The notes: generated by a model from the sequence alone, not told the origin. 64,000 bases of DNA from Cyclobacteriaceae bacterium (GCA_019638275.1 JAHBUC010000009.1:1-64000), one strand, 5' to 3'. Positions 37,056 through 47,593 are shown, numbered from the stretch's first letter. A program made the numbers and translations.

Positions 37056-38564
37056 ATGAGTTTTAGAAAAACAATGAAAATAAAACATGTGCCCGGTACG
37101 GGCGCTAGGCGCGTGGCGCTAGGGCTCCTGATTATCTGCTGCGTGATGATTTGGGAAGATACCTTGGCCCAACAAAAGCTAACCTTGAGTGAGGCCATTG
37201 AAATTGCCCAATACAGCAGCCGCAACATAAAAAAATCGAAGCTAAACCTGTATGGAAACCAGCGCAGCCTGGATGCCCAACGTGCGGCATTGAAATCAAG
37301 GTTTGCGTTAGACATTACGCCATTCGATTACAACCGGAACCGCGGTTTCAACGAACTGTTTTCGCTTTGGAACACCAATGAAGACTATAACTCCTTCGCC
37401 AATTTCTCCGTGAGCCAACCCATAGTGGCAACAAACGGTACCATCTCGTTGATCAACCGCTTCGGCTATCGCGATAACTATTCGGAATTTCAGGATAGCA
37501 GAACAAAAACCTTTAGCAACAATTTATACCTTCAGCTTGACCAACCCATTTTTACGTACAACAGAACGAAGATGCAGTTAAAGGAGTTGGAGCTGAACCT
37601 GGAAAACGCCACGCTCAGCAACGCCTTGGAATTGCTAAGTCTTGAACAAAGCGTTACCCGGTCATTTTATAATTACTACCAGCAACAAAACAATCTTCAG
37701 ATCGCCAAAGATGAATACGAAAATCAAAAAATAAGTTACGAGATCACCAAGAATAAAGTAGATGCGGATTTACTGGCACAGGAAGAACTGTATCAGGCCG
37801 AGCTAAACCTGGCTACCTCAAAGTCGACATTGGAAAACAACCAGGTACTGCTGGACAACGCAGCGGATGATTTCAAGCTTTTACTTGGCATTGACCTGAC
37901 TGAAAAAATCACCGTTGAGGTAGATATAAACTTCATTACACGGAAAGTAGATCTCAATCAGGCACTTACGTATGCACTGGAGAACAGAATGGAATTGAGG
38001 CAGCGTGCGATTGACATTGAGCGTTCCAAGTTTGAGCTGATCCGGACAAAGGCATTAAATGAATTCAAAGGTTCCATTGGTTTGTCACTGGGTATTTTTG
38101 GTGATAACGAACGGGCACCTAATGTATACGAAACGCCAACCGTAAATCCCCGGGTGGCTATTTCCTTTAGTATACCCATATTCGACTGGGGCGAAAACAG
38201 GGCACGGATGGATGTCGCCAATTCCACGCTCGAAATAAGAAAAGTTGACCTTGAGGTAGAAAAGAATGATATCACCATCAACATCCGAAAAATTTACAGA
38301 AACCTTCAAAATCTTGAAAACCAGATACTGATCGCTGAGCAAAATGTTAAAAACGCAACGCTAACCTACGACCTCAATCTCGAGCGATATAAGAACGGAG
38401 ATCTTACCAGTATCGATCTTAACAGATTTCAAAGCCAACTCTCGGAAAAGAAAAGCGCACTCGCGGATGCACTGATCAATTATAAAATTGAGCTGCTAAA
38501 CCTCAAGATTCAATCATTATACAATTTTGAAACTCAAGAGCCACTGATCGTTCCAACCAACTAA
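37056..38564 (+). CDS. TolC-family outer-membrane efflux channel
   Basis: 502 residues: signal peptide (VALGLLIICCVMIWEDTLAQQ), then two outer-membrane-efflux repeats rich in long coiled-coil helices. The first includes KLTLSEAIEIAQYSSRNIKKSK; the second DLNQALTYALENRMELRQRAIDIERSKFELIRTKA and SFSIPIFDWGENRARMD. Forms the trimeric outer-membrane duct for the pumps encoded downstream. Another ATG at 37074 is possible and gives a more compact leader. The only outer-membrane component of the cluster, so it may serve both the RND and ABC parts. Confidence 0.92.
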   Translation: MSFRKTMKIKHVPGTGARRVALGLLIICCVMIWEDTLAQQKLTLSEAIEIAQYSSRNIKKSKLNLYGNQRSLDAQRAALKSRFALDITPFDYNRNRGFNELFSLWNTNEDYNSFANFSVSQPIVATNGTISLINRFGYRDNYSEFQDSRTKTFSNNLYLQLDQPIFTYNRTKMQLKELELNLENATLSNALELLSLEQSVTRSFYNYYQQQNNLQIAKDEYENQKISYEITKNKVDADLLAQEELYQAELNLATSKSTLENNQVLLDNAADDFKLLLGIDLTEKITVEVDINFITRKVDLNQALTYALENRMELRQRAIDIERSKFELIRTKALNEFKGSIGLSLGIFGDNERAPNVYETPTVNPRVAISFSIPIFDWGENRARMDVANSTLEIRKVDLEVEKNDITINIRKIYRNLQNLENQILIAEQNVKNATLTYDLNLERYKNGDLTSIDLNRFQSQLSEKKSALADALINYKIELLNLKIQSLYNFETQEPLIVPTN

Positions 38565-38591
38565 TTATCCATTGAACTAATGTTATACACA

Positions 38592-39650
38592 ATGAAAAAG
38601 TTTATAAACGGAATCCTTCCCCTGCTGGTGTTGATTGTCATTTATTCCTGCAACTCCGATGATTCGAATATTAAAACGGAAATAAAAATTCCGGTTTCTG
38701 TAATCAGCATCAAACCACAGAGCATCTCGCGTTTCATTGAAACGACAGGAACGGTATACTCTTTTAAAGAAGCTGCTATGAAATCGGAACTCAGTGGTGT
38801 GTACAAACTTCAACGTAATCCAGCCACCGGAAGGCCTTTTGCGTTGGGTGACGCAGTCAAGGCCGGACAGACCTTGATCAGACTTGAAGACAAGGAATTT
38901 GAAAACAACCTCCAGATTGAAGGTAAAAAACTAAACCTGGAACTGGCTGATAACAATCATAAAAAGCAACAGTCCTTATATGATAAGGGCGGAGTGACAC
39001 AAACCGAATTAAAAAATTCTGCGATACAATATGTAAATGCAAAGTACGCGTATGAGAACGCAGAAATTCAAATGGCAAAGATGTCGGTGAAGGCTCCCTT
39101 TGATGGCGTGATTGTCGAATTACCGTATCACACGGATGGTGTAAAAATCGATCAAGGGCAAACACTGCTAAAAGTAATGCAATACGACAAGCTGCTTATG
39201 GATGTGAAACTTCCTGAAAAGTATTTACCCGAAGTCAGAATGAATCAACTGGTTCAGATATCGAACTATACGGTTGCCCGCGATACCATTTACGGGAAGA
39301 TCAGTCAGATCTCCCCGGTCATCAACGCGGACACCCGAACCTTTCAAAGCATTCTTCAAATAGATAATGACAAACGATTGCTGCGTCCCGGAATGTTTAT
39401 CAAGGCCTTTATCCTTTCCGAAAAGCGTGACGATACCATCGTTATCCCGAAAGAAACCATCATTTCACGGCAAGATGGAAAAGTAGTTTTTACAGTTGAA
39501 AATGGTATTGCTTCCGAAAAGAAAATCACCACCGGTTTGGAGAATGCGGATGTAATAGAAGTAGTGAGTGGATTAAAAGTTAATGACAGGCTTGTCATCT
39601 CCGGTTTTGAAACCCTGAGAAACAAATCGAAGGTAAGTATCATTCAATAA
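38592..39650 (+). CDS. RND efflux periplasmic adaptor (membrane fusion protein)
   Basis: 352 residues from the ATG at 38592 (ATG 38580 is also in frame). A lipoprotein: lipobox IYSC with Cys20. Then the HlyD/AcrA layout: half lipoyl motif (DAVKAGQTLIRLEDKEFENNL), alpha-hairpin, second lipoyl half (MSVKAPFDGVIVELPYHTDGVKIDQGQTLLKV), beta-barrel (LMDVKLPEKYLPEVRMNQLVQI) and membrane-proximal domain (DTIVIPKETIISRQDGKVVFTVENG). Bridges the TolC channel and the inner-membrane pumps. One adaptor serves two RND genes. Confidence 0.92.
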   Translation: MKKFINGILPLLVLIVIYSCNSDDSNIKTEIKIPVSVISIKPQSISRFIETTGTVYSFKEAAMKSELSGVYKLQRNPATGRPFALGDAVKAGQTLIRLEDKEFENNLQIEGKKLNLELADNNHKKQQSLYDKGGVTQTELKNSAIQYVNAKYAYENAEIQMAKMSVKAPFDGVIVELPYHTDGVKIDQGQTLLKVMQYDKLLMDVKLPEKYLPEVRMNQLVQISNYTVARDTIYGKISQISPVINADTRTFQSILQIDNDKRLLRPGMFIKAFILSEKRDDTIVIPKETIISRQDGKVVFTVENGIASEKKITTGLENADVIEVVSGLKVNDRLVISGFETLRNKSKVSIIQ

Positions 39651-39675
39651 TATATACTATTTAAATAACCGCCTT

Positions 39676-42600
39676 GTGAAAAAGATAGTCTACCTGGCCG
39701 TCTCCTACCCCGTGTCGATCCTGATGATGGTATTGGCTGTCCTTTTGTTGGGGTTTATATCGTTTGGAAAACTCGGTATTGAGTTAGTGCCTGAACTGAA
39801 AAATCCTACGTTGTTCGTTGAACTCAAGGTAGGAATCAAACCTCCATCTGAAGTGGAGAAGCAATTTATTGAATCGATTGAGTCCATCGCAATCAGGCAA
39901 AGCGGAGCGGTTGAAGTAAGCTCCATTAGCCAGACGGGTTATGGCCGCGTTACCGTGCAGTACGATTGGAGCAAGGATATGGATGAGGCATTTCTTGATC
40001 TTCAAAAATCACTCTCCTCGTTTTCGTTGAACGATGAGATCGATGAATTTGCCATTTCTCAATTTGATCCCAATGCAGCGCCTATTATGATAATAGGAAT
40101 CTTTAATCCGGCTTCGAATGATACAGAAGCATTGAGGCGGGTAGCCGAGAACAATTTCAGAAACGAGTTTATCAAACTTCCCGGAATTGCGGAAGTACGC
40201 CTTTCGGGGGAACAGGATAAGGAGGTTGTATTGGAAACCGATCCCGATGTGTTGGCCTCGGTTGGCTTAACCGTAAATGACCTTGTTGCAAAAATTCAAA
40301 ACTATAACCGAAGTGTATCCGGTGGATTTATTGAAGAGCTTGGGCGGAAATATGTGATCAAAGGGTTGGGCATCATTGAAAAGCCTGAAGACCTGGGAGA
40401 CTTGGTAGTGGGCTACACAAGTCGTCAAAATACGGCAACCAATGCTGAGGCACTTCCTTCAACAACTACAACAACACCCACCAGTACAAACTTATCCTTA
40501 TCAGAACAAGTTCCGGTTCTCCTTCGCGAAGTAGCGACCGTTAAAACCCTGGATAAAGAAGCGACCAGTATTGTGCGCGTCAACCAGAAGCGCAGTATTG
40601 GATTGTCGATTTACAAAGAGACGAATTACAACACAGTAAATGCGGTAAATGAATTGATGGCCTCCCTCGAGCAGTTGAAGAAAACTGTTCCCGGTTATGA
40701 ATTTGTAATCATTCAAAACCAGGGAAGATTTATTCAAGGCGCTATTGATGAAGTGAAAGAATCCGGTTTATACGGAGCCTTTTTCGCAGTGATCGTTTTG
40801 TTTCTTTTCCTGCGGAGGATTGGCTCTACACTCATTATCAGCATTGTTATCCCGATCTCCATCATTGCTACATTCAACCTGATGTACTTCAATGGCCTCA
40901 CGTTAAATGTAATGACGCTGGGTGGATTGGCGCTAAGTGCCGGAATGTTGGTTGACATTGCCATTGTTGTGGTAGAAAATATTTTCCGGAAACGCGAAGA
41001 AGGATTAAGCGTTATCGATGCGGCAATCGAAGGCACGAGCGAGGTAAGCGGAGCGATTACAGCCTCTACGCTCACCTGTATCGTTGTGTTTCTGCCAATC
41101 GTTTACCTGCAAGGCCCGTCCGGAGAGCTTTTTAAAGATCAGGCGTGGACCGTAGCATTCTCTCAAATCGCATCGCTATTCGTTGCCATCCTCGTTATAC
41201 CCATGCTCTTCGCCCAGTTCTTTCGCAAAGACAAAGTGTTTGCGAAAGAAAGAAAAGTATTCTCCGATGAGAAGCATATCCGATTTAAAAGGTATCGGTC
41301 AGTCCTTGAAAAAGTGTTGAACTACAAGGCTGCCTGGATAATCGCATCATTTGTCATGATCGCGGCAGCAGCTTTTCTGCTTCCCTACATTGGCAGCGAA
41401 TATATGCCACAGTCGGATACACGAGCAATTTCAGTGGATGTTACACTGCCGAATGGTACTCCCCTTTCAAGGACGTCATCCACGATTAACCAAATTGAAA
41501 GCCAGCTGCAACAGTTGTTCGAGGGACAACTTGATAAAATTTATTCACACATCGGCCCGCAGCAAAGTCAGTCGGGTATCAAGAATGAAAATGTTTACAA
41601 TGAAAATAAAGCCACGGTTAAACTCATCTTTCGGGAGGATATTGAATTGAACATCGCACCCGTGACTTCAAAGTTGTCGGCTTATTTTGGAGCCCTGCCG
41701 GGCATTGAAGCAAGATTTTCCAACGATGAAAGTACACTGTATTCCGTTATGGACGAGGATGAGATGCCGTTGGTTGTGGAAGTAAGTGGTACAGATTTCG
41801 AGAAGTTAAAGCCCCTCTCTGATTCGATCATGCTCGTGATGGCTGCCCATGAACATGTTTACGATCCAGTATCAAACCTGGAAGAGGGCGTGCCGCAAAT
41901 TCAAGTAGACGTTGATAAGTACAGAGCCGGAATTTTGAATTTATCAATCGATGATGTCATCGTTCAGATCAAAGATCAGTTGGAAGGCAAGAATGCCGGT
42001 ACGATTGAGCGTGGTGGTGAAATGCAAGACATCAAAATAAAAGTACCTCAAGTTTCATTGGCCGGATTGGGAAACATAAAGATAAAGAGTGGTCAGCGCG
42101 AATTCCCGCTAAGTGAAATCGCCAGTGTGAAGGTGGAATATGCCAGCAACTCCATTCACCGAAGAAATCAAACGAGGACGGTCTCCGTTGGGGCACGCGT
42201 GAATCCGGATGAACCTTACGATAAAGTGGTGAAGTCAATTCAAAATTCGCTTTCGAAACTGTCGGTGCCGCCACAATACAAGATAAAGGTAGCAGGCCAG
42301 GAGATCAGGCGCCAGGAATCGGTAGCGAACCTCACGTTTGCGCTCATCCTCTCCATCATATTGGTGTACATGGTTCTTGCCTCGCAATTCGAATCCTTGC
42401 TGCATCCATTCACCATTTTGCTAACAATCCCCTTTGCAGTTGTTGGTGCAATCCTCGCCTTCTTCATCCTTGGAATGCCCCTGAATATGATGGGGTATAT
42501 CGGAATTATTCTATTGGGTGGTATTGCGGTTAACAACTCCATTATGATTGTTGACTGCATCAATCAGAACAAGGAGAACGGCATGCCCCTACGCGAAGCC

Positions 42601-42861
42601 ATTCTGGACGCAGCCGAGCGAAGGCTCAGACCGATTATGATGACTACCCTATCGACAATCCTGGGGCTTCTCCCGTTAACGTTGGGATTCGGAGAGAGCG
42701 CAGCACTACGGTCTCCTATCGCCATTGCCGTGATTGGAGGAATGGTGACATCCACGCTGTTGACACTCATTATCATTCCTTGCTATTACGAAAGCATTGA
42801 AAATATTGTCAGTTGGATCAGTGGCAAGAAGAAAGTGAAAATTGAAGTTTCGCATGGGTAA
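39676..42861 (+). CDS. RND efflux permease (AcrB/HAE-type)
   Basis: 1061 residues with the usual twelve membrane helices and two large periplasmic loops. Opening KIVYLAVSYPVSILMMVLAVLLLGFISFGKLGIELVPEL; helix 4 GLALSAGMLVDIAIVVVENIFRK; helix 10 GGIAVNNSIMIVDCINQ; C-terminal RLRPIMMTTLSTILGLLPLTLG. Helix 4 keeps one of the two AcrB aspartates (VDIA against VDDA) and helix 10 has Asn where AcrB has the relay Lys; such variants are common in distant RND branches. Starts at GTG 39676. Overlaps the next gene by 8 bases. Substrate unknown. Confidence 0.92.
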   Translation: MKKIVYLAVSYPVSILMMVLAVLLLGFISFGKLGIELVPELKNPTLFVELKVGIKPPSEVEKQFIESIESIAIRQSGAVEVSSISQTGYGRVTVQYDWSKDMDEAFLDLQKSLSSFSLNDEIDEFAISQFDPNAAPIMIIGIFNPASNDTEALRRVAENNFRNEFIKLPGIAEVRLSGEQDKEVVLETDPDVLASVGLTVNDLVAKIQNYNRSVSGGFIEELGRKYVIKGLGIIEKPEDLGDLVVGYTSRQNTATNAEALPSTTTTTPTSTNLSLSEQVPVLLREVATVKTLDKEATSIVRVNQKRSIGLSIYKETNYNTVNAVNELMASLEQLKKTVPGYEFVIIQNQGRFIQGAIDEVKESGLYGAFFAVIVLFLFLRRIGSTLIISIVIPISIIATFNLMYFNGLTLNVMTLGGLALSAGMLVDIAIVVVENIFRKREEGLSVIDAAIEGTSEVSGAITASTLTCIVVFLPIVYLQGPSGELFKDQAWTVAFSQIASLFVAILVIPMLFAQFFRKDKVFAKERKVFSDEKHIRFKRYRSVLEKVLNYKAAWIIASFVMIAAAAFLLPYIGSEYMPQSDTRAISVDVTLPNGTPLSRTSSTINQIESQLQQLFEGQLDKIYSHIGPQQSQSGIKNENVYNENKATVKLIFREDIELNIAPVTSKLSAYFGALPGIEARFSNDESTLYSVMDEDEMPLVVEVSGTDFEKLKPLSDSIMLVMAAHEHVYDPVSNLEEGVPQIQVDVDKYRAGILNLSIDDVIVQIKDQLEGKNAGTIERGGEMQDIKIKVPQVSLAGLGNIKIKSGQREFPLSEIASVKVEYASNSIHRRNQTRTVSVGARVNPDEPYDKVVKSIQNSLSKLSVPPQYKIKVAGQEIRRQESVANLTFALILSIILVYMVLASQFESLLHPFTILLTIPFAVVGAILAFFILGMPLNMMGYIGIILLGGIAVNNSIMIVDCINQNKENGMPLREAILDAAERRLRPIMMTTLSTILGLLPLTLGFGESAALRSPIAIAVIGGMVTSTLLTLIIIPCYYESIENIVSWISGKKKVKIEVSHG

Positions 42862-45800
42862 CAACAGTCTGCTACAAACAATCATTCGAAGAAAAGTCTT
42901 CGTTTCGATGTTGTTCATCGGTTTCACCGTGATGGGCTATATCTCCTATACCAAGCTCTCGGTTGAACTGTTCCCGAATGTTGAGTTACCGGTGCTGATT
43001 GTGCACGTGCGGTCAGCAACTGATGTTGATCCAAAATATATGGAGCGTCAGGCTATTATTCCATTAGAGAGTGCAATCAGTACCCTCGAAGGTGTTGCGG
43101 AAATTACTGCGAATGCCGATAGCCAACAGGGAATGATATTCATCTCGTTTCAGCAAGGGGTAAATATCAAATATGCTTACCTCAAGCTTGAACAAAAAGT
43201 GGGTGCGATCAAGTCGAGTCTCACGCCCGAGTTTTTTGTGAACATCATTAAGGTTGACACAGAGGAGTTTTTGAACGGGTTCATGGACTTGCAGGTTCTT
43301 GGTGGCGGTGGCGGTGGCGTAGATCGGATAAGAAACATTGCCGACCAATACATAAAAGATCGGCTAAGTGATGTAGATGGTGTGGGCGGAGTGGAAGTTT
43401 TTGGCGGCCGGCAAAAAACGGTAGAGATCATCATGCATTCAGCCATCTGCGAAGCAAATGGAATCACACCCAATACCATCAGCAATATACTTTCCCGTAA
43501 CTCCAACAAAAGTGCTTTTGCAGGACAAGTAGAAATGGATGGGCAGAAAGTTTTTGTCAATGTAACTGCGGAGTTGAAAGACATCAAGAACATTCAAAGC
43601 CTTGTGGTTTTAGAGAAAGGCCCGTTGCTTTTGAGTGATGTGGCGGACGTGTACTTTGGTGTTAAAGAACAAACATCACTAAGCCGTGTCAACGGTAAAG
43701 ATGCCGTTTCGATCCGGATATCAAAAGACCCACAAGCCAATCTGATTGCATTATCGGAAAAGACACTTGAAGCCATTGATGCGATCAATAAAGATCTCGA
43801 GCCGATGGATGTACAGATCATCGTGGAAAATAATCAGGCGGAGATGATGTCTAGGAATATTGATCAAATCCAAAACCTGGCCGTAACGGGTGGGCTGCTG
43901 GCGATCTTTGTACTTTGGGTATTTCTCCGCAGGTTAAAATTCATTCTGAGCATAGCGCTTGCCATCCCGATATCCGTGTTTACTGCATTCAATTTCTTCT
44001 ACGCATACAACATCTCCATCAACAGCCTTACACTCATTGGAATGGCGCTTGCGATCGGTATGCTAATGGACAACAGTGTGGTGGTGATTGAAAATATTTA
44101 CCGGCATGTTATAAACAAAGAAGATAGCGAGCAAGCGGTGGTAAAAGGAACAAATGAAGTGATGCGCTCAATCATAGCAGCAACACTTACAACGGTAACC
44201 GTGTTTTTACCTTTTATCTTTTCAACTAATTTTCTCATCACACTCATTGGTACGCACATTGGCGTGTCGATCATATCTACGTTGTTGGTTTCATTGGTGG
44301 TGGCTTTGGTGTTAATTCCGATGTTGGCAGATTCTGCCATACAGAAAAAAGATCAGGAAAGAGCCCCGTTGATCAAGAATGCGTCTATTCGCCAACGAAT
44401 TATTCAGATCTATATGGTGCTCCTGAAGTCGTGTTTCAGAAGGCCAATGTTTACGGTTATCGGGGGACTGGTTTTGTTTTTTGTCACCATCGGACTCAGT
44501 CTCCTGGTCAGCATGTCGGGCCCGAGTGAAGTAGAAACTCCGGAGATGAATCTGTTCGTCACCATGCCACAAGGTAGCACGCTTGAATCCACCGATCTTA
44601 AGATCAGGAAGATTGAAGAAAAGGTAATGGAGATACCGGCAGTTGACAAGGTGATCAGTCAGGTTTCAGAAAGTAAAGGAGTGATCACAATCAAGCTGGT
44701 TGAAGGGTTTAAGGATCTCGATACGATTTCAGTGGCAGATGTTCGAAACAGGCTTTCAGGTTTCTCAAAGGATTTCGATGATGTGAGCATCTCACTGGAT
44801 AAACCGCCAAGTCAAAGCAGTACAGAAAGTGGTGCTGGAAATGCTGCGCAGGATGATTTTCAACGAATGCTGGGAATTGGCACCGCCTCGGAGCGTATTG
44901 TGATTAAAGGCCAGGACTTCGAGCTGATGCAAACTATTGCTCAGGATATCAATACTATGGTGAGCGGTCTGCAATCCGTTTCACAAAGTTCAGTGAATCT
45001 GAGTCCGGAGCGGCCCGAAGCCCACATGGTGTTCGATCAGAAACGAATGAGCGAGAATCACATCACGCTGCAAAATATAGCCACCGCACTAAACGATTTT
45101 CAACCCTCCTTTACCTCGGGCGCTAACTTTACCAGCGGTGGCGAAGAGTATGAAATTACCATCCGCACCCAGAATCAGGTTGCCACAAGGGCAAAGGAAA
45201 TGCGTGATTTGCGCGAGATGAAAGTCAGCAGTACAACAGGTGCAGTATACGCGTTTTCTGATATTGGCACAGCGCTCTACTCATCTGGAGAAAGCACCAT
45301 CACCCGGATGAATCAGGAGAAGCGCATTCAAATTACCTATAGTTTTATTGATGAAGTTTTGAAATCAAATTCATTGCAAGAAGCTTCCCGTCTGGAGATC
45401 GATCAAATTGTAGCGGGTGTTAACATCCCGTCAGGTATCGTGGTGGATGTTATCCATGATGAAGGTTTATATGATGATTTCATCTTTTTCATTTTTGCAG
45501 CCATCGTCATCATCTTCATGATTCTCGCGGCCGTGTTCGAATCATTATACCTGCCGATCGTGATCATGTTCTCTATTCCGCTAGCCGGTACTGGTGCTCT
45601 CCTTGGGCTCACACTCACCGGTAACTCAATACTGAGTACAAACACATTGATCGGGTTTTTGATCTTGCTTGGTGTAGTGGTGAACAATGGAATCATACTC
45701 ATTGATTATTCGCGCATCCTGAGACGAGAAGGATATACAAAATACCGCGCGCTGATCATGAGTGGTATTTCACGCATCCGGCCCATCCTCATTACATCAA

Positions 45801-47593
45801 TCACAACAATTATTGCGATGCTTCCATTAGCCCTTGGCGAGGCAGAGTATGTGGTGAGCATTGGTCAACCATTTGCAGTAACCGTGATGGGTGGACTTGC
45901 TTTCGCGACTATATTAACATTGTTCTACATCCCTACTATGAGTGCAGGATTGGAAAGTGTGTTGGACTGGTTCAGAAATTTAAAACCCGGTATTAAGGTC
46001 ACGCAGATTGTGCTCATGGTAGTTGCCGGAGTATTTATAAACTTGCGGATAGAAGGGCTGATCTGGCAAATGATGGCATACATTGGTGCGATCATTTTAA
46101 TTCCGGGAGGAACGCACTTCATCATGTCGTCCTTACGCCAGGCCAACGCTAAAATGGTTGCGCCCGGTGAAGCGATGCACATTGAAATCCAAAACCTTAC
46201 AAAAGTGTATGGAAGAGACAAGCGCTGGATCAGGGAGTGGAAAGGAAATAAGAATCTCTTTGAAGCACGAGGTGAAGAACCGGTTACGATAAGCAAGGTG
46301 TTGCAAGACCTGATCTGGCAGAGCGCCTTGATCAGCTTTCTGATCTATTTCATTTACGTTCATTTGGACAAAGCATTTTGGCAGTTGTTCTTTATGATTG
46401 CATTGCACGCACTCTTGCTGTCAATTTTCAGTACCATTAAGCACCTGCTGCCTTCCAAACAAAAACTGTTAAATGTCATCAACGCATTGCTTTACTGGGG
46501 ATTCCCGATGCTGAGTGCGATCCATCTATATAACGATGTCCAGATCAAAGCCTTTGGAATTATTCTCATCCTCTTGTGGTTTGTCGGGCTTTTCCTCGTA
46601 TGGGTTGCAAAAAGACTGAAGGAAAACCCGGTAGATGTTCATGAACTCACCGGACGTTTTAAGAAAATGCGGAGATTATATTATAAACTAGTGCTCTCCA
46701 TTCCTTTTGTCAAACTCAGAAAAGCAGAGTTCAAAGCACTCAAGGGAGCTAGCCTCACGATTGAACAAGGCATGTTTGGATTATTAGGTCCTAACGGTGC
46801 AGGCAAGACTACGCTCATGCGGATACTCTGTGGCATATTGGATCAGAGTTATGGCAAGATCTGGATCAATGGCCATGATACCACCGTGCGAAGAGAAGAA
46901 CTGCAAGGACTGATAGGCTACCTTCCGCAGGCGTTTGGCACGTATGAAAACATGACACCGTATGAGTTTCTGGATTACCAGGCCATCTTGCGAAAAATTT
47001 CCAATGCAGATGAACGGAAAGCCCGAGTGCAATACGTGTTGAAAGCCGTGCACATGGATGAACATCAACACAAGAAGATCGGCTCTTTCTCGGGAGGCAT
47101 GAAACAACGAATCGGTATTGCGCAGATTTTGCTTCACCTGCCAAAGATATTAGTGGTAGATGAACCCACTGCGGGCCTCGATCCGTTGGAGCGTATCCGG
47201 TTTCGTAACCTGCTGGTAGAGCTTAGCCGCGAACGGATCGTAGTGTTCTCTACACACATCATTGAAGATATTGCCAGCAGCTGTAACAAGCTGGCGGTGC
47301 TCATCTCCGGAAATATCGAATACATCGGTAGCCCGACCACCATGGCTGAACAGGCCCATGAGAAAGTATGGGAATTTCATTTAACGCCTGATGAATTTGA
47401 GGTTGAAAAAGAAAACTACCTGATCGTTCACCACATGCGCGAAGGTGACCGGATACGCGTGAAGTGTCTATCCGGAGCGCGGCCCCGATTTGATGCGGTT
47501 TCGGTACGCGCCAATCTGGAGGATGCCTATTTATGGTTGATGAAAAGTAAATCCAAAACAAAATATGAAGAGCTACCTGCTGCTGTTGTATAG
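42854..47593 (+). CDS. RND permease fused to an ABC ATPase domain
   Basis: 1579 residues from the ATG at 42854; the TTG at 42842 is in frame but less likely. Residues 1-1040 form a complete RND pump (opening LLQTIIRRKVFVSMLFIGFT; helix 4 LAIGMLMDNSVVVIENIYRH; helix 10 LGVVVNNGIILIDYSRIL). Two more helices follow (KVTQIVLMVVAGVFINL; MMAYIGAIILIPGG). From 1108 an ABC cassette starts with HIEIQNLTKVYG, is interrupted by about 170 residues holding four predicted membrane helices (1121-1290), and resumes at EFKALKGASLTIEQG. Walker A GPNGAGKT at 1312-1319 (Lys1318), signature SFSGGMKQRIGIAQ, Walker B ILVVDEPTAGLD, switch STHI. The C-terminal 75 residues match the tail of the 32723 ATPase. The frame is continuous with no stop. 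Next gene overlaps by 29 bases. Confidence 0.9.
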   Translation: MGNNSLLQTIIRRKVFVSMLFIGFTVMGYISYTKLSVELFPNVELPVLIVHVRSATDVDPKYMERQAIIPLESAISTLEGVAEITANADSQQGMIFISFQQGVNIKYAYLKLEQKVGAIKSSLTPEFFVNIIKVDTEEFLNGFMDLQVLGGGGGGVDRIRNIADQYIKDRLSDVDGVGGVEVFGGRQKTVEIIMHSAICEANGITPNTISNILSRNSNKSAFAGQVEMDGQKVFVNVTAELKDIKNIQSLVVLEKGPLLLSDVADVYFGVKEQTSLSRVNGKDAVSIRISKDPQANLIALSEKTLEAIDAINKDLEPMDVQIIVENNQAEMMSRNIDQIQNLAVTGGLLAIFVLWVFLRRLKFILSIALAIPISVFTAFNFFYAYNISINSLTLIGMALAIGMLMDNSVVVIENIYRHVINKEDSEQAVVKGTNEVMRSIIAATLTTVTVFLPFIFSTNFLITLIGTHIGVSIISTLLVSLVVALVLIPMLADSAIQKKDQERAPLIKNASIRQRIIQIYMVLLKSCFRRPMFTVIGGLVLFFVTIGLSLLVSMSGPSEVETPEMNLFVTMPQGSTLESTDLKIRKIEEKVMEIPAVDKVISQVSESKGVITIKLVEGFKDLDTISVADVRNRLSGFSKDFDDVSISLDKPPSQSSTESGAGNAAQDDFQRMLGIGTASERIVIKGQDFELMQTIAQDINTMVSGLQSVSQSSVNLSPERPEAHMVFDQKRMSENHITLQNIATALNDFQPSFTSGANFTSGGEEYEITIRTQNQVATRAKEMRDLREMKVSSTTGAVYAFSDIGTALYSSGESTITRMNQEKRIQITYSFIDEVLKSNSLQEASRLEIDQIVAGVNIPSGIVVDVIHDEGLYDDFIFFIFAAIVIIFMILAAVFESLYLPIVIMFSIPLAGTGALLGLTLTGNSILSTNTLIGFLILLGVVVNNGIILIDYSRILRREGYTKYRALIMSGISRIRPILITSITTIIAMLPLALGEAEYVVSIGQPFAVTVMGGLAFATILTLFYIPTMSAGLESVLDWFRNLKPGIKVTQIVLMVVAGVFINLRIEGLIWQMMAYIGAIILIPGGTHFIMSSLRQANAKMVAPGEAMHIEIQNLTKVYGRDKRWIREWKGNKNLFEARGEEPVTISKVLQDLIWQSALISFLIYFIYVHLDKAFWQLFFMIALHALLLSIFSTIKHLLPSKQKLLNVINALLYWGFPMLSAIHLYNDVQIKAFGIILILLWFVGLFLVWVAKRLKENPVDVHELTGRFKKMRRLYYKLVLSIPFVKLRKAEFKALKGASLTIEQGMFGLLGPNGAGKTTLMRILCGILDQSYGKIWINGHDTTVRREELQGLIGYLPQAFGTYENMTPYEFLDYQAILRKISNADERKARVQYVLKAVHMDEHQHKKIGSFSGGMKQRIGIAQILLHLPKILVVDEPTAGLDPLERIRFRNLLVELSRERIVVFSTHIIEDIASSCNKLAVLISGNIEYIGSPTTMAEQAHEKVWEFHLTPDEFEVEKENYLIVHHMREGDRIRVKCLSGARPRFDAVSVRANLEDAYLWLMKSKSKTKYEELPAAVV

